From positions 1 through 48,675 of the forward strand of contig CAAFVR010000041.1 of NCBI GenBank assembly GCA_900766555.1: 48,675 nt of DNA, given 5' to 3'. The first letter of the stretch is position 1. Every line of letters begins with the position of its first letter. Under the pieces are notes generated by a model, which was not told the origin of the DNA, made no database searches, and worked only from the letters and a program-made list of their open reading frames with translations. A program made the position numbers and the translations under genes. Shown here piece after piece: positions 1 to 8,661 of this stretch. Source of the stretch: Helicobacteraceae bacterium. GTDB taxonomy: Bacteria > Campylobacterota > Campylobacteria > Campylobacterales > Helicobacteraceae.

Positions 1-1217
1 AAGGAATTAAAGTTTAGATCATCTCCGCCATTTATTATTTCTGCTACTTCTATTTCCACATTCTTTGTGGGATCACGACGCGCTGGATCTTGGAGCAATT
101 GGAGATGGTGGGATTGAGCTGGCTGCGTTTTTTCATCAATTATTACTTTGTCGCCATTATTTTGCCCCATGTCAATTAGCGTGCGGAATACGCCATTTTG
201 GCCATTAATCTTTTTGATCTTAATTAATCGCTGATTTTGGAAGCCCTCTTTGCGACGCTCATCCGTGGTTAGATCAATTAATGAAATTTCGCCCGCGCGA
301 CTAATTGAATTTATCTCTCTTCTTTCTAGATCCGCTTGATTATTGATATCCAAATTATTTATATTCGCATCGCCTGCTGTAACAATCCATTTACCGCCAT
401 TTTGCAAGCCTAGGTCAAATTTACCCGCTAAATAATCTTCCCTGCCCCAAAGATAACTAGCATTTCCAACTAAATTTAGCCCCAAAAATGCCTCAGCGCC
501 ATTTAGTCGGATATTTCCAATCAATTGCACATTATTATTGCCAGAAATTAGTTTTGATAGCGGCATTTCAACGCCCACATTTCCGGCCTTATTTTGATCA
601 TAATTTATAAAAGCTTGCGCCTTTTTTTGGTCCAAATTAAAGATATAACTATGGCCGCCATTTCCATCATGCGCAGCTGTTGTCTCAACCAATAAATTGC
701 GCTTAAAGACAAATTGTCCCGTCTGATCGCTGCCATCTGGGCTTTTAGAATTATATCGTCCGCTATAAAAAATGCCCTTTCCGATATTGCTATTTGGCTC
801 AACATGCAGCTCTACATTGGTATTAAATTCGATTTTGGATGCGCCCTTGCTCACAAAAAAGATAGATCCGTTCGTCCCGGTCACTTGCGCCGTATTAATT
901 ACAAAATTTATTAGATTGTTATTGTTATAAATGCTAGTTTTATTTTCTGTTGTAGAAAGCAGCATCCCATATGTTGTAGTCGGGCTCCCATCATATTTGC
1001 CCTCGCCCGTGATATATACGCTCTGAGTACCCGTTGTAAAAGGGAAAATTTCCTGCTTTTTTGTCTCAAGCGCATTCTTACCATTTGGCATATGTATCAA
1101 TACATTTATCGTGCGTCGCTCAGCTTGAGCAAAAACAGCACCGAATAAAACGCCACATACCAAAGTGCTATATGCCAAAGCGCTATATGACACAAACACA
1201 GCATTTATTTTCATCAT
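1..1217 (-). CDS. Autotransporter-like secreted/surface protein, N-terminal part (cut by window edge)
   Basis: The frame is open without a stop from an ATG pair (1217 and 1214) to the left edge, giving about 405 residues. Residues 1-32 look like a signal peptide: a hydrophobic stretch ending in Ala-Gln-Ala at 30-32. The rest is rich in Asn, Gly, Thr and Ser with alternating beta-type hydrophobicity. Towards the edge it resembles the end of a pertactin-type beta-helix passenger, where short strands are followed by a segment like FRTLIDMGQNNGDKVII. No Cys-rich or enzymatic motif is seen. The beta-barrel translocator would lie outside the window. No strong Shine-Dalgarno site precedes the ATG pair. 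It is divergent from asd. It could instead be another repetitive surface protein. The reading frame is solid; the autotransporter call is a family-style inference. Confidence 0.72.
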   Translation of the reverse strand, partial: MMKINAVFVSYSALAYSTLVCGVLFGAVFAQAERRTINVLIHMPNGKNALETKKQEIFPFTTGTQSVYITGEGKYDGSPTTTYGMLLSTTENKTSIYNNNNLINFVINTAQVTGTNGSIFFVSKGASKIEFNTNVELHVEPNSNIGKGIFYSGRYNSKSPDGSDQTGQFVFKRNLLVETTAAHDGNGGHSYIFNLDQKKAQAFINYDQNKAGNVGVEMPLSKLISGNNNVQLIGNIRLNGAEAFLGLNLVGNASYLWGREDYLAGKFDLGLQNGGKWIVTAGDANINNLDINNQADLERREINSISRAGEISLIDLTTDERRKEGFQNQRLIKIKKINGQNGVFRTLIDMGQNNGDKVIIDEKTQPAQSHHLQLLQDPARRDPTKNVEIEVAEIINGGDDLNFNS

Positions 1218-1235
1218 AAAAGCGCCAAATTTATT

Positions 1236-1241
1236 TATAAT
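1236..1241 (+). promoter_or_regulatory. Candidate -10 element for asd
   Basis: TATAAT lies 29 nt before the asd ATG in the short divergent gap between the autotransporter-like gene and asd. Campylobacterota sigma-70 promoters rely mainly on the -10 box, so a missing -35 is not a problem. The reverse strand reads TATAAA at about the same place and could serve the divergent gene. Confidence 0.4.
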
Positions 1242-1270
1242 TAAACCACAAAATTATGTATAGGGCGTAA

Positions 1271-2347
1271 ATGCAAACAAAACTCTACAATGTCGCAATA
1301 ATTGGCGCAAGTGGCGCGGTTGGCGAGGAAATAATAGCCGAGCTAGAAGATATAAATTTCCCAATAAATGAACTCATTTTATTTGGCTCGAGCAATTCCG
1401 CCGGACAAAGCCAGACAGCTTTTGGCAAAGATCTAACAATACAAGAATTAAATGAAAATAGCTTCAAAATCAAGCTAAATGGCCAATTCAGGCTCCACTC
1501 TAGCTCTCAGATCGGATCTAGCCACATTGATATTGCCTTTTTTGCCGCTGGAGGCGACGTTAGCGCGCGCTTTGTCCCACTAGCAGTTGAGCAAGACATA
1601 CTAGTTATTGATAATACGAGCTTTTTCCGCATGGATCAAAATGTGCCCCTAATCGTCCCAGAAGTCAACATCCATGAACTTAAAAAAATAAAAACGGGCA
1701 AAAAATTAATTGCAAATCCAAATTGCTCCACCATCCAAATGGTCCAAGTGTTGAATCCGCTGCATAAAATAAATCCGATAAAACGCGTGGATGTCTCAAC
1801 TTATCAGGCCGTAAGCGGCGCTGGAAAAGGCGGCATGGAAGAGCTCGTTATGCAAATGCAAGCATTTTTTAACTTTTCATTAAGCGAAGTAGAACCTCGC
1901 GTATTTCCTCATCGCATCGCGCTAAATCTAATTCCACATATTGATAAATTTATGCCATCAAGCTTTACAAAAGAAGAGCTAAAAATGATAAATGAAACTC
2001 ATAAAATCATGGATGCAAGCTTCCCAATTGCCGCAACTTGCGTGCGCGTGCCAATTTTACGCAGCCATAGTGAAAGTATTTCAATCACTTTTGAAAATGA
2101 ATTTAGCGCAGAAGATGCCAAAAAAGCCCTAGCCTCCGCTCCAAATATCAAGCTAATTGATAATATAGAAAATCTAGAATATCCTATGCCATCACTTGCG
2201 AGCGAGACCAATTTTACTTATGTTGGACGCGTGCGAAATGATTTATTTGACAGCAAAATCTTGCATCTATTTTGCGTTGCTGATCAAATAAAAGTTGGCG
2301 CCGCTACAAATGCCGTGCGCATCGCAAAGGCCTTTATAGAGCTTTGA
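1271..2347 (+). CDS. asd: Aspartate-semialdehyde dehydrogenase
   Basis: This enzyme makes L-aspartate-4-semialdehyde from aspartyl phosphate with NADPH, in the cytosol. The step is shared by lysine/diaminopimelate and threonine/methionine synthesis. The N-terminus has the nucleotide-binding motif GASGAVGEE (residues 12-20). The catalytic cysteine is in NPNCST (Cys152), and a histidine that could be the catalytic one lies in the later IALNLIPHID segment. At 358 aa it is slightly longer than the usual 340-350. dapA and thrB, which use its product, are elsewhere in the window. It converges on the DUF7689-like gene and their last 14 nt overlap. The start is the first ATG after a -10-like TATAAT, with only a weak Shine-Dalgarno site. 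Confidence 0.95.
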   Translation: MQTKLYNVAIIGASGAVGEEIIAELEDINFPINELILFGSSNSAGQSQTAFGKDLTIQELNENSFKIKLNGQFRLHSSSQIGSSHIDIAFFAAGGDVSARFVPLAVEQDILVIDNTSFFRMDQNVPLIVPEVNIHELKKIKTGKKLIANPNCSTIQMVQVLNPLHKINPIKRVDVSTYQAVSGAGKGGMEELVMQMQAFFNFSLSEVEPRVFPHRIALNLIPHIDKFMPSSFTKEELKMINETHKIMDASFPIAATCVRVPILRSHSESISITFENEFSAEDAKKALASAPNIKLIDNIENLEYPMPSLASETNFTYVGRVRNDLFDSKILHLFCVADQIKVGAATNAVRIAKAFIEL

Positions 2348-3254
2348 TATATCTTTCTACAATTTTATAAGATCTGCCAATTTCGCCCTCAAAAATATGG
2401 CAATCTTCTCCGTAAAATACGCGCAAACTCTCATCTTTTTGCAGCGCATCATAAAGCAAATTCGCCCAAAAATCCCCAGTATATAATCGCAAAACCACAA
2501 GCGGTAGTAGATCCGCTTGAGCGCCAAGTCCAATTAATTCTAAAAAATAATCTCCAAAAGCTCTTGAGGCCGGATTTGAACTAAAAAGGCGATTTTCATT
2601 TGCGCTATCTTGCCAATTCTCAGTCCAATTTAGAAAATTCGCATCAAATTCCTGCACAATGGCCGGTTCTATGCCGTCTATTTTATGACGCAATTTTTGT
2701 ATATCCATAAATTCTGGCTTTTTGATATTTGATCTGCGCTTTTGAGCCTCCCTTTGTACATTTTCAAAATGAGCTGCCTTTTTATAAAATGCAACCGGCT
2801 TACCGTAGCTATCGCCATCTAGACCCTCTAGTTCGTGCTCTAAACGTATATAAGCGCCAAGCTTTGATTCCCATTTGTCAGTAAGATCCTTTTGTTTTGA
2901 ATAAATCTTAGCGCCATGTGTCATATAAAGTTTGCCCTGTTTTGTTAGCGCGCCAAAGGCGGCTATCTCGGCATTTGATCTATTTGTTAGCTCAAATCCA
3001 GCGTCATGATAAAATCTGTTAAAATCATCTTGGGTTGTTTGCGTTGGATCCAAGTAGGCGTGATAAATTGGCCAAAGCCATTTATTTGTTATGCCAAGCG
3101 TCCAAGCTAGGCAATTGTAACATTCTGTCGAAATACTCGTCTCGCGCGCAGTATCAACATCTAATTTTGGAAAAAAGCTCTTATATAAAAATTTCTCGCC
3201 ATCATCAAGTGGCTTTTCATATGTCGGTATATTATCGCAATTCCCAGATGCCAT
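2334..3254 (-). CDS. DUF7689-like hypothetical protein
   Basis: A 306-aa soluble protein with no signal peptide or membrane segment. The N-terminal half resembles the DUF7689 family: a YNCLAWTLG motif near residues 46-54, a Trp-Pro pair soon after, then MTHGAKIYS, WESKLG and a later DGDSYGKP turn. The Cys-Leu-Ala-Trp element and the later His could be a cysteine-type catalytic arrangement, but that is a guess and no function is known to me. The C-terminal 140 residues match nothing I recognise. The start is well fixed by AAGGAG six nt before the ATG. It lies downstream of rplT on the same strand with a 28-nt gap, so it may be read through from the ribosomal operon. Its stop lies inside the end of asd. 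Confidence 0.6.
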   Translation of the reverse strand: MASGNCDNIPTYEKPLDDGEKFLYKSFFPKLDVDTARETSISTECYNCLAWTLGITNKWLWPIYHAYLDPTQTTQDDFNRFYHDAGFELTNRSNAEIAAFGALTKQGKLYMTHGAKIYSKQKDLTDKWESKLGAYIRLEHELEGLDGDSYGKPVAFYKKAAHFENVQREAQKRRSNIKKPEFMDIQKLRHKIDGIEPAIVQEFDANFLNWTENWQDSANENRLFSSNPASRAFGDYFLELIGLGAQADLLPLVVLRLYTGDFWANLLYDALQKDESLRVFYGEDCHIFEGEIGRSYKIVERYIKAL

Positions 3255-3282
3255 AATACTCCTTAGGAATCTCTATAGTCCC

Positions 3283-3639
3283 TTAGGCCGCTAGTGCATT
3301 TTTAGCTATTTGCACTATCGAGGTAAAGTTCTGGGCATCATTCATAGCCATATCAGCCAATATTTTGCGATCCAAATCCACATTAGCTAATTTTAGGCCA
3401 TTTATAAAACGTGAATAACTAATGTCATTTAGCTTGCAAGCCGCATTAATACGCACAATCCAAAGACTTCTAAAATCACGCTTTTTTTGCTTTCTGTCAC
3501 GATATGCATAAACTAAGCTGCGCTCTAGCTGTTCTTTCGCCTTACGAAAATGTTTGCGTCTGCCGCTATAAAATCCGCGAGCTTGCTTTAAAACCTTTTT
3601 ATGACGCGCGCGCCTTACAACACCGGTTTTTACTCTCAT
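3283..3639 (-). CDS. rplT: 50S ribosomal protein L20
   Basis: A 118-aa, very basic protein of the usual L20 length. It binds 23S rRNA early in large-subunit assembly and in other bacteria represses its own operon. The N-terminus (RVKTGVVRRARHKKVLKQA) and the following GFYSGRRKHFRKAKEQ segment are typical. The ATG follows AAGGAG with four spacer bases. It is the last gene of infC-rpmI-rplT, 9 nt after rpmI. Confidence 0.97.
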   Translation of the reverse strand: MRVKTGVVRRARHKKVLKQARGFYSGRRKHFRKAKEQLERSLVYAYRDRKQKKRDFRSLWIVRINAACKLNDISYSRFINGLKLANVDLDRKILADMAMNDAQNFTSIVQIAKNALAA

Positions 3640-3648
3640 TTTTTCTCC

Positions 3649-3837
3649 TTAGGCTAATAATTCTTTAATTAAATTTAAATTTGTTTTATGCACATATTTT
3701 GGCGATTTAAGTCCAGCCTTTCTTTTGGCACTCTTTTTGGTAAGGATATGACTTCTAAATGCTGATCCGCGCTTGATCGCATTTTTTTTGACTTTAAAGC
3801 GCTTTGCCGCACCTTTATTTGTTTTCATCTTAGGCAT
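3649..3837 (-). CDS. rpmI: 50S ribosomal protein L35
   Basis: A 62-aa basic protein beginning MPKMKTNKGAAKRFKVK, the classic L35 start. It belongs to the large ribosomal subunit. It overlaps the end of infC by 8 nt and is followed by rplT, the standard order in bacteria, so translational coupling to infC is likely. The length matches the family (about 63-66 aa). Confidence 0.97.
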   Translation of the reverse strand: MPKMKTNKGAAKRFKVKKNAIKRGSAFRSHILTKKSAKRKAGLKSPKYVHKTNLNLIKELLA

Positions 3838-4459
3838 TTTTATCCTTTATTTTTATTTGATTTAATATTTCTGGCTCTTTGGGCTCTCTATCTATCTTGG
3901 CCTCTTTGGTCTCTTTTATTTCTTTGGCTTTGGTTTCTTTAGGATCCAACTTTTTAGGTACAAATAACCAAACTACAAAACGACCTTCAACTCGCGGTTC
4001 ACCCTGACCTTCTGAAATATCCAAAATAGCTGCATTCACGCGATGCAATACATCCAAACCAGCCCTTGGATCACTATTTTCTCTACCTCGCAAAATCACC
4101 TTAAAGCGCACATGCTTACCGTCATTTAGAAATTCTCGCGCATGCTTTACTTTATAGCCCAAATCATTTGCAGCTATCTGAGTTGAAAGCTTAATCTCTT
4201 TTATCTCAATTTGCTTTTGCTTCTTTTTAGCTTCTTTTTGCTTTTTTTCAAGCTGATAGCGATACTTACCATAATCCATAACCTTACAAACCGGCGGCTT
4301 GGCATTTGGCGATATGCAAACTAGATCTAAATTCTTAGAATTGGCAATTCTCTTTGCTTCATCAGATGATATTATACCATAAGTCTCACCCAAATCTCCT
4401 ATGCATCGCACTTCTCTAAAATTTATATCATCATTTAAGAGCTGTTGTTCTTTACTCAA
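3830..4459 (-). CDS. infC: Translation initiation factor IF-3, TTG start
   Basis: IF-3 binds the 30S subunit, blocks premature 50S joining and proofreads start codons. The protein opens with MSKEQQLLNDDINF and continues with SDEAKRIA, PNAKPPVCKVMDYGKYRYQ and a Lys-rich linker, followed by the C-terminal domain. Residues from about 170 on form a charged Lys/Glu tail longer than in E. coli IF-3. The start codon is TTG: the codon at 4459-4457 is read as Met, with AAGG just upstream, and the N-terminus matches Campylobacter IF-3 as I recall it. E. coli infC uses AUU, and a non-AUG start lets IF-3 repress itself, so TTG may do the same here. It overlaps thrS by 8 nt and rpmI by 8 nt. Confidence 0.95.
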   Translation of the reverse strand: MSKEQQLLNDDINFREVRCIGDLGETYGIISSDEAKRIANSKNLDLVCISPNAKPPVCKVMDYGKYRYQLEKKQKEAKKKQKQIEIKEIKLSTQIAANDLGYKVKHAREFLNDGKHVRFKVILRGRENSDPRAGLDVLHRVNAAILDISEGQGEPRVEGRFVVWLFVPKKLDPKETKAKEIKETKEAKIDREPKEPEILNQIKIKDKNA

Positions 4460-6308
4460 AGCTTGCCTTTTTCATACTTTTCTCCATTAATGTTAGAAAC
4501 TCCTGTATTTTAATCTCAAAATGCCCATCTTTATTAAACTCACCGGATCTATCGCGCACCGAAAGCACGCCACTTTGCACCTCTTTTTTACCGACTACCA
4601 AAATTAGCGGCACTTTGTCCTTTTCAGCGGATCTGACCTTTTTACCTAGGCTCTCATTTTTATCCAAAATCTCGCTATATATATTTATCGCACTAAGTTT
4701 GGCTCGCAAATCTTTGCAAAAATCTATTTCATCATTTGAAATTGGCACCAACATAACCTGAGTTGGCGCTATAAAAAATGGCAAATTCCCGCCAAAATGC
4801 TCGAGTAAAATTGCAATAAAACGCTCAAAACTCCCCAAAATAGCCCTATGTATCATAACTGGCTGCTCTTTTTGGTTGGCCTCATTTATATAACTCAAAT
4901 TAAAGCGCTCTGGTAAATTCATATCAATTTGTATTGTCCCACATTGCCATTTGCGCCCGATTGCATCTGTGATTTTTATATCAATTTTAGGACCATAAAA
5001 AGCCCCGCCGCCCTCATCTACTTGATAATTTATTTCATTTTTTTGCAATGCATTTTTGAGTGCTTCTGTCGCAACGTCCCAAACTTCGTCACTTCCAATT
5101 GATTTATCCGGACGCGTTGATAGCTCCATCTCATATTTAAAATTAAAAATGCTCATAATCTTATGCGTGAAAGCCAAAATATTTGAAACTTCCTGCTGGA
5201 TCTGATGTGGCGCGCAAAAAATATGCGCATCATCTTGAGTGAACTCCCTAACGCGCAAAAGCCCGTGCAAAACGCCAGATTTCTCATGCCGATGCACTAA
5301 GCCATATTCATAAAAACGCAGCGGCAAATCGCGATAACTACGCAAACTTGATTCATAAACTTTGATATGACCTATGCAATTCATAGGTTTTAATCCATAG
5401 TCTACTTCGTCAATTTGCGTGAAATACATATTTTCGCGGTAATTATCATAATGCCCGCTTTTTTTCCACACAGCAGATTTCAAAAGCTCAGGCCCGCGCA
5501 CCGGCTCATAATCATTAACAAGCAATGCGCGCGCTAAAATCTCTTCCAATCTGCGCCTAAGCCGCCCGCCCCTAGGCAGCCAAATTGGCAGTCCAGATCC
5601 GATGTCTTCATCAAAAGTAAATATTTTTAGCTCATTTGCTAACTTTCTATGATCGCGCTTTTTGGCCTCTTCTAGCTGCGTTAAATATGCACTCAAAGCA
5701 TCTTTGGTCGCAAAAGCGATGCCATAAATCCTAGTTAACATCTCCTTGCTTTCATCTCCGCCCAAGTACGCGCCAGCTAATTTTGTAAGCTTAAAATGCT
5801 CCAAAAGCCCCGTATGCGGAACATGCGGCCCACGGCATAAATCAAAAAAATCTCCTTGAGCATATACGCCAAAATCATTGCCTTCTATGCGATCCATCAC
5901 GGCCTGTTTTAATTCATCATCTTTGAATTTTGCCCTGGCTTCTTCTTTTGAAATAGTCGTTTTTGTGATTTGCAATTTGCGCTTTGCTATTTCTTTCATG
6001 CGCTTTGAAATCAACTCTAAGCTTTCATTTGTGATTTGCTCTTTTGTTTTGAAATCATAATAAAAGCCCTCATCCACAACTGGCCCTACAAAAAATTTCG
6101 CACTCGGATAAAGCTCTTTTATCGCTTGCGCCATCAAATGCGCGCATGAGTGGCGTATTAATCCCAAAGCTATATCTGAATTATCAAAATAGATTTTTTG
6201 TGTTTTATCTGCATCTCCATCCGGATCTATCCCGCGCTCTTTTAGCATCTCCAGATCTAAGATCTCATCGCCAATTTTCACACCAATTAACAAAAAATCT
6301 CCTGTCAT
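4452..6308 (-). CDS. thrS: Threonyl-tRNA synthetase lacking a TGS domain
   Basis: Charges tRNA-Thr in the cytosol. The editing domain starts almost at once: the HxxxH pair is His53 and His57 in RHSCAHL. The class II catalytic core follows, with the motif-2 region HRHEKSGVLHGLLRVREF, the zinc/active-site MNCIGH element, GGGAFYGPKIDI and motif 3 near HRAILGSFERF. The C-terminal anticodon-binding domain is present. At 618 aa it is about 25 residues shorter than E. coli ThrRS. The usual N-terminal TGS domain appears reduced to roughly 45 residues, as I recall for other Campylobacterota. It starts 18 nt after the upstream beta-barrel gene and is coupled to infC. Confidence 0.96.
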   Translation of the reverse strand: MTGDFLLIGVKIGDEILDLEMLKERGIDPDGDADKTQKIYFDNSDIALGLIRHSCAHLMAQAIKELYPSAKFFVGPVVDEGFYYDFKTKEQITNESLELISKRMKEIAKRKLQITKTTISKEEARAKFKDDELKQAVMDRIEGNDFGVYAQGDFFDLCRGPHVPHTGLLEHFKLTKLAGAYLGGDESKEMLTRIYGIAFATKDALSAYLTQLEEAKKRDHRKLANELKIFTFDEDIGSGLPIWLPRGGRLRRRLEEILARALLVNDYEPVRGPELLKSAVWKKSGHYDNYRENMYFTQIDEVDYGLKPMNCIGHIKVYESSLRSYRDLPLRFYEYGLVHRHEKSGVLHGLLRVREFTQDDAHIFCAPHQIQQEVSNILAFTHKIMSIFNFKYEMELSTRPDKSIGSDEVWDVATEALKNALQKNEINYQVDEGGGAFYGPKIDIKITDAIGRKWQCGTIQIDMNLPERFNLSYINEANQKEQPVMIHRAILGSFERFIAILLEHFGGNLPFFIAPTQVMLVPISNDEIDFCKDLRAKLSAINIYSEILDKNESLGKKVRSAEKDKVPLILVVGKKEVQSGVLSVRDRSGEFNKDGHFEIKIQEFLTLMEKSMKKASFE

Positions 6309-6326
6309 AAAAGCCTTAATTATAAC

Positions 6327-7187
6327 TCAAAAGGCACTAAAGCGATAAATATACTCTAATCTCCACGCACTTGAGGCCAAAAAGGTGCTCCTTTTTGCAA
6401 CATCGGTAGCAAAATCATAATTATTATGAATAAAATAAAATTCGCTTGCCTCATAAAGCAGCGCTATTTCATGCTTTTGCAAATACAAATGCAGTCCCAA
6501 AAAGCCAAAAATCCCAGAATCTGATATATTTCTAGGCGCCGCGCCAAGCCTTTTTAGCCCAAATGCGTCATTAAATTTGGAGCTATTTTGCACAATATAC
6601 CATTGCAAACGATAACCAAGCCCAGCTGAGGCACCAGCGCTAAAACTTTTATCAATATAAAAATCATAAAGCCCTGAAATCCTAGCTTGCAGCACAATTG
6701 GATAATAAAAATGTGTATCTTCTTGCGCGCTAATGCTTATTTTTTCGCCCTTTTTAAATGCTGGAGTAAGCGTTTTTGCCTGAATAAATGCGCCAGATCC
6801 GGTATCAAGCCCAAAAGTTGACCGCAAACCAAATCTATGCTCACTGGGCGCGGTATTTTGTGATTCCCTATATATTTGGGCTCCGATAATTAACCCCGTA
6901 TTAAAGCTAGGTTTTGCACTTATGCGCTCAAAATCACTTACGACTACGCTTTTATCAAATGAACGCAACAACACGCTTGATCCAAGCAATATGCCATCTT
7001 TACCATGCGGATCTAGCTCCTTAAAAGGCAGCTTTTTTGCAATTTCTTCGCATGTTTTATCTAAATCCTGCGCAATATGGCATTCGCTTTTGTTTTCATG
7101 CTTTTTATCTGAAAATTCCGCGCCAAAAAGTGTTAAAAAACCGCCAAAAAATATGACAAAAAATAATAAAGCTCTTAAAAATCTCAA
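6327..7187 (-). CDS. Outer-membrane beta-barrel protein, TTG start
   Basis: The frame stays open upstream to 7442, but the divergent transporter gene begins at 7234, so a start inside is needed. A TTG at 7187 is preceded by AAGGA with a 7-nt spacer and gives a 286-aa protein with a clean signal peptide (MRFLRALLFFVIFFGGFLTLFGAE). The mature protein has an early Cys pair (SECHIAQDLDKTCEE) and then alternating aromatic beta-strands. It ends in YIYRFSAF, so a C-terminal Phe as expected for BamA-dependent barrels. No specific family was recognised; Helicobacter-type small outer-membrane proteins are the nearest idea. It lies upstream of thrS on the same strand (18-nt gap). Confidence 0.7.
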   Translation of the reverse strand: MRFLRALLFFVIFFGGFLTLFGAEFSDKKHENKSECHIAQDLDKTCEEIAKKLPFKELDPHGKDGILLGSSVLLRSFDKSVVVSDFERISAKPSFNTGLIIGAQIYRESQNTAPSEHRFGLRSTFGLDTGSGAFIQAKTLTPAFKKGEKISISAQEDTHFYYPIVLQARISGLYDFYIDKSFSAGASAGLGYRLQWYIVQNSSKFNDAFGLKRLGAAPRNISDSGIFGFLGLHLYLQKHEIALLYEASEFYFIHNNYDFATDVAKRSTFLASSAWRLEYIYRFSAF

Positions 7188-7205
7188 AAAATAATCCTTA
7201 TTTTT

Positions 7206-7211
7206 TATAAT
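7206..7211 (+). promoter_or_regulatory. Candidate -10 element for the DASS transporter gene
   Basis: TATAAT after a T-rich run, 22 nt before the transporter ATG at 7234, which also has a GGAGAG ribosome-binding site. It sits in the 46-nt gap between two divergent genes, so the two promoters must overlap. Confidence 0.5.
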
Positions 7212-7233
7212 CGCATTCGCAAAAGGAGAGTTT

Positions 7234-8661
7234 ATGAAACTATACAAATTTATCCTGCCAATTGTAACAACATTAATAATTATCGTGTTACCCGCGCCAA
7301 GCGGGCTTAGCTCCGATGCTTGGATATATTTTGGCATCTTTTTGGGAGCTATTGTTGGGCTGATTTTAGAGCCACTTCCTGGCGCATTAATTGGATTAAT
7401 TGCACTTGGTATTTTAGTCTGGGTAAAAATTAGCGCAAACAATCAAATATTTACCACCATAAAATGGGTGCTAGGCGGCTTTGCAAATACCACAATTTGG
7501 CTAATTTTTGCCGCATTTATGTTAGGACTTGGCTATGAAAAAAGCAATCTCGGCAAACGCATTTCACTTATTTTAGTAAAACTACTTGGCAAAACGCCCC
7601 TTGGCCTAGGCTTTGCTGTCGCTTTTGCGGATCTAATCTTAGCTCCATTTATCCCATCAAATTCAGCTAGAAGTGGGGGCATAATCTATCCCATCGTGCT
7701 AAATATCCCAAAAATCATTTTTGAAAGTACGGGTTCAAAAAATACCAGCGATAAAATCGGGGGCTTTCTTTGCTATATCGCGCTTGCTATAACTTGCATT
7801 ACAAGCTCAATGTTTTTAACGGCATTAGCGCCAAATTTGCTAGCTCTTGAAATCGCCACAAAGTCCGGATTCAGCGGCGTTAGCTGGCTTTCTTGGATGC
7901 TTAGCTTTTTGCCCGTTGGAATAATTTTATTCATCATTACGCCATTTTTAGCAAAATTTTTTTACAGGCCAGATTTTGGCGCAGACATAAAAGGTGATTA
8001 CATCCAACATTGGGCGCAAAATGAGCTAAAAAAGATGGGCAAAATCTCGCTAAAAGAAATTCTAATGATTGCAATTGCATTTTTTGCGCTAATTTTCTGG
8101 ATCTTTGGATCTAAATTTGGGCTGCATGCCACGACAGTTGGGCTAAGCGCTATGATTTTGATGGTGCTTTTTAAAATCATTTCTTGGAATGATGTTGTGA
8201 GTAATAAACAAGCCTGGAATGTATTAGCTTGGTTTGGCTCTTTGATAACGCTTGCTAGCGGCATTAAAACTGTGGGCTTTTTGGACTTTATCGCCAAAGG
8301 TTCTGGAGTCTTAAGCGCGCTAGATCCGATCTGGGCAATGACTCTTGGCGTAATTGCATTTTTTATCCTGCATTACTTTTTTGCCTCCGTCACAGCGCAT
8401 GTCTCAGCTCTTTTGGCACTTTTTATAGCGATTTTTAGTCAAATCTCCGGCGTAGATTTAAATGAATTTACATTATTTTTGCTGCTATCTCTTGGCATTA
8501 TGGGGATTATAACGCCCTATGGCACGGGCCCTAGCCCCGTTTGGGTCGGATCTGGCTATATCAAAACTAGTTCTTTTTGGAACCTTGGAGCCATTTTTGG
8601 CGCAATCTATTTGAGCGTATTTTTAATTATCGGACTGCCTTGGATCTCATATTTGCATTAA
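7234..8661 (+). CDS. DASS/SLC13-family anion (dicarboxylate or tricarboxylate) transporter
   Basis: A 475-aa polytopic inner-membrane protein with roughly a dozen hydrophobic segments. The motif PSNSARSGG (about residues 143-151) corresponds to the SNT-type substrate/cation site of the divalent anion:Na+ symporter family in the DiT1/CitT branch, where the usual text is TPSNTARAGG. A second such region lies near GIITPYGTGPSPVW in the C-terminal repeat. Branch members move malate, 2-oxoglutarate, citrate, succinate or tartrate; the exact substrate cannot be read here. The start is fixed by GGAGAG five nt before the ATG. The stop overlaps the end of convergent msrP by 4 nt. Confidence 0.88.
   Translation: MKLYKFILPIVTTLIIIVLPAPSGLSSDAWIYFGIFLGAIVGLILEPLPGALIGLIALGILVWVKISANNQIFTTIKWVLGGFANTTIWLIFAAFMLGLGYEKSNLGKRISLILVKLLGKTPLGLGFAVAFADLILAPFIPSNSARSGGIIYPIVLNIPKIIFESTGSKNTSDKIGGFLCYIALAITCITSSMFLTALAPNLLALEIATKSGFSGVSWLSWMLSFLPVGIILFIITPFLAKFFYRPDFGADIKGDYIQHWAQNELKKMGKISLKEILMIAIAFFALIFWIFGSKFGLHATTVGLSAMILMVLFKIISWNDVVSNKQAWNVLAWFGSLITLASGIKTVGFLDFIAKGSGVLSALDPIWAMTLGVIAFFILHYFFASVTAHVSALLALFIAIFSQISGVDLNEFTLFLLLSLGIMGIITPYGTGPSPVWVGSGYIKTSSFWNLGAIFGAIYLSVFLIIGLPWISYLH

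Noticed and set aside
7188..7442. N-terminal extension of the barrel protein upstream of 7187
   Set aside because: It is antisense to the start of the DASS transporter gene, and the signal peptide begins at TTG 7187 with AAGGA upstream.
7741..7760. GGTTCAA-like strings (also near 18117) as possible tRNA T-arms
   Set aside because: Both are within clear coding regions with no acceptor or anticodon stems; no tRNA was found in the window.
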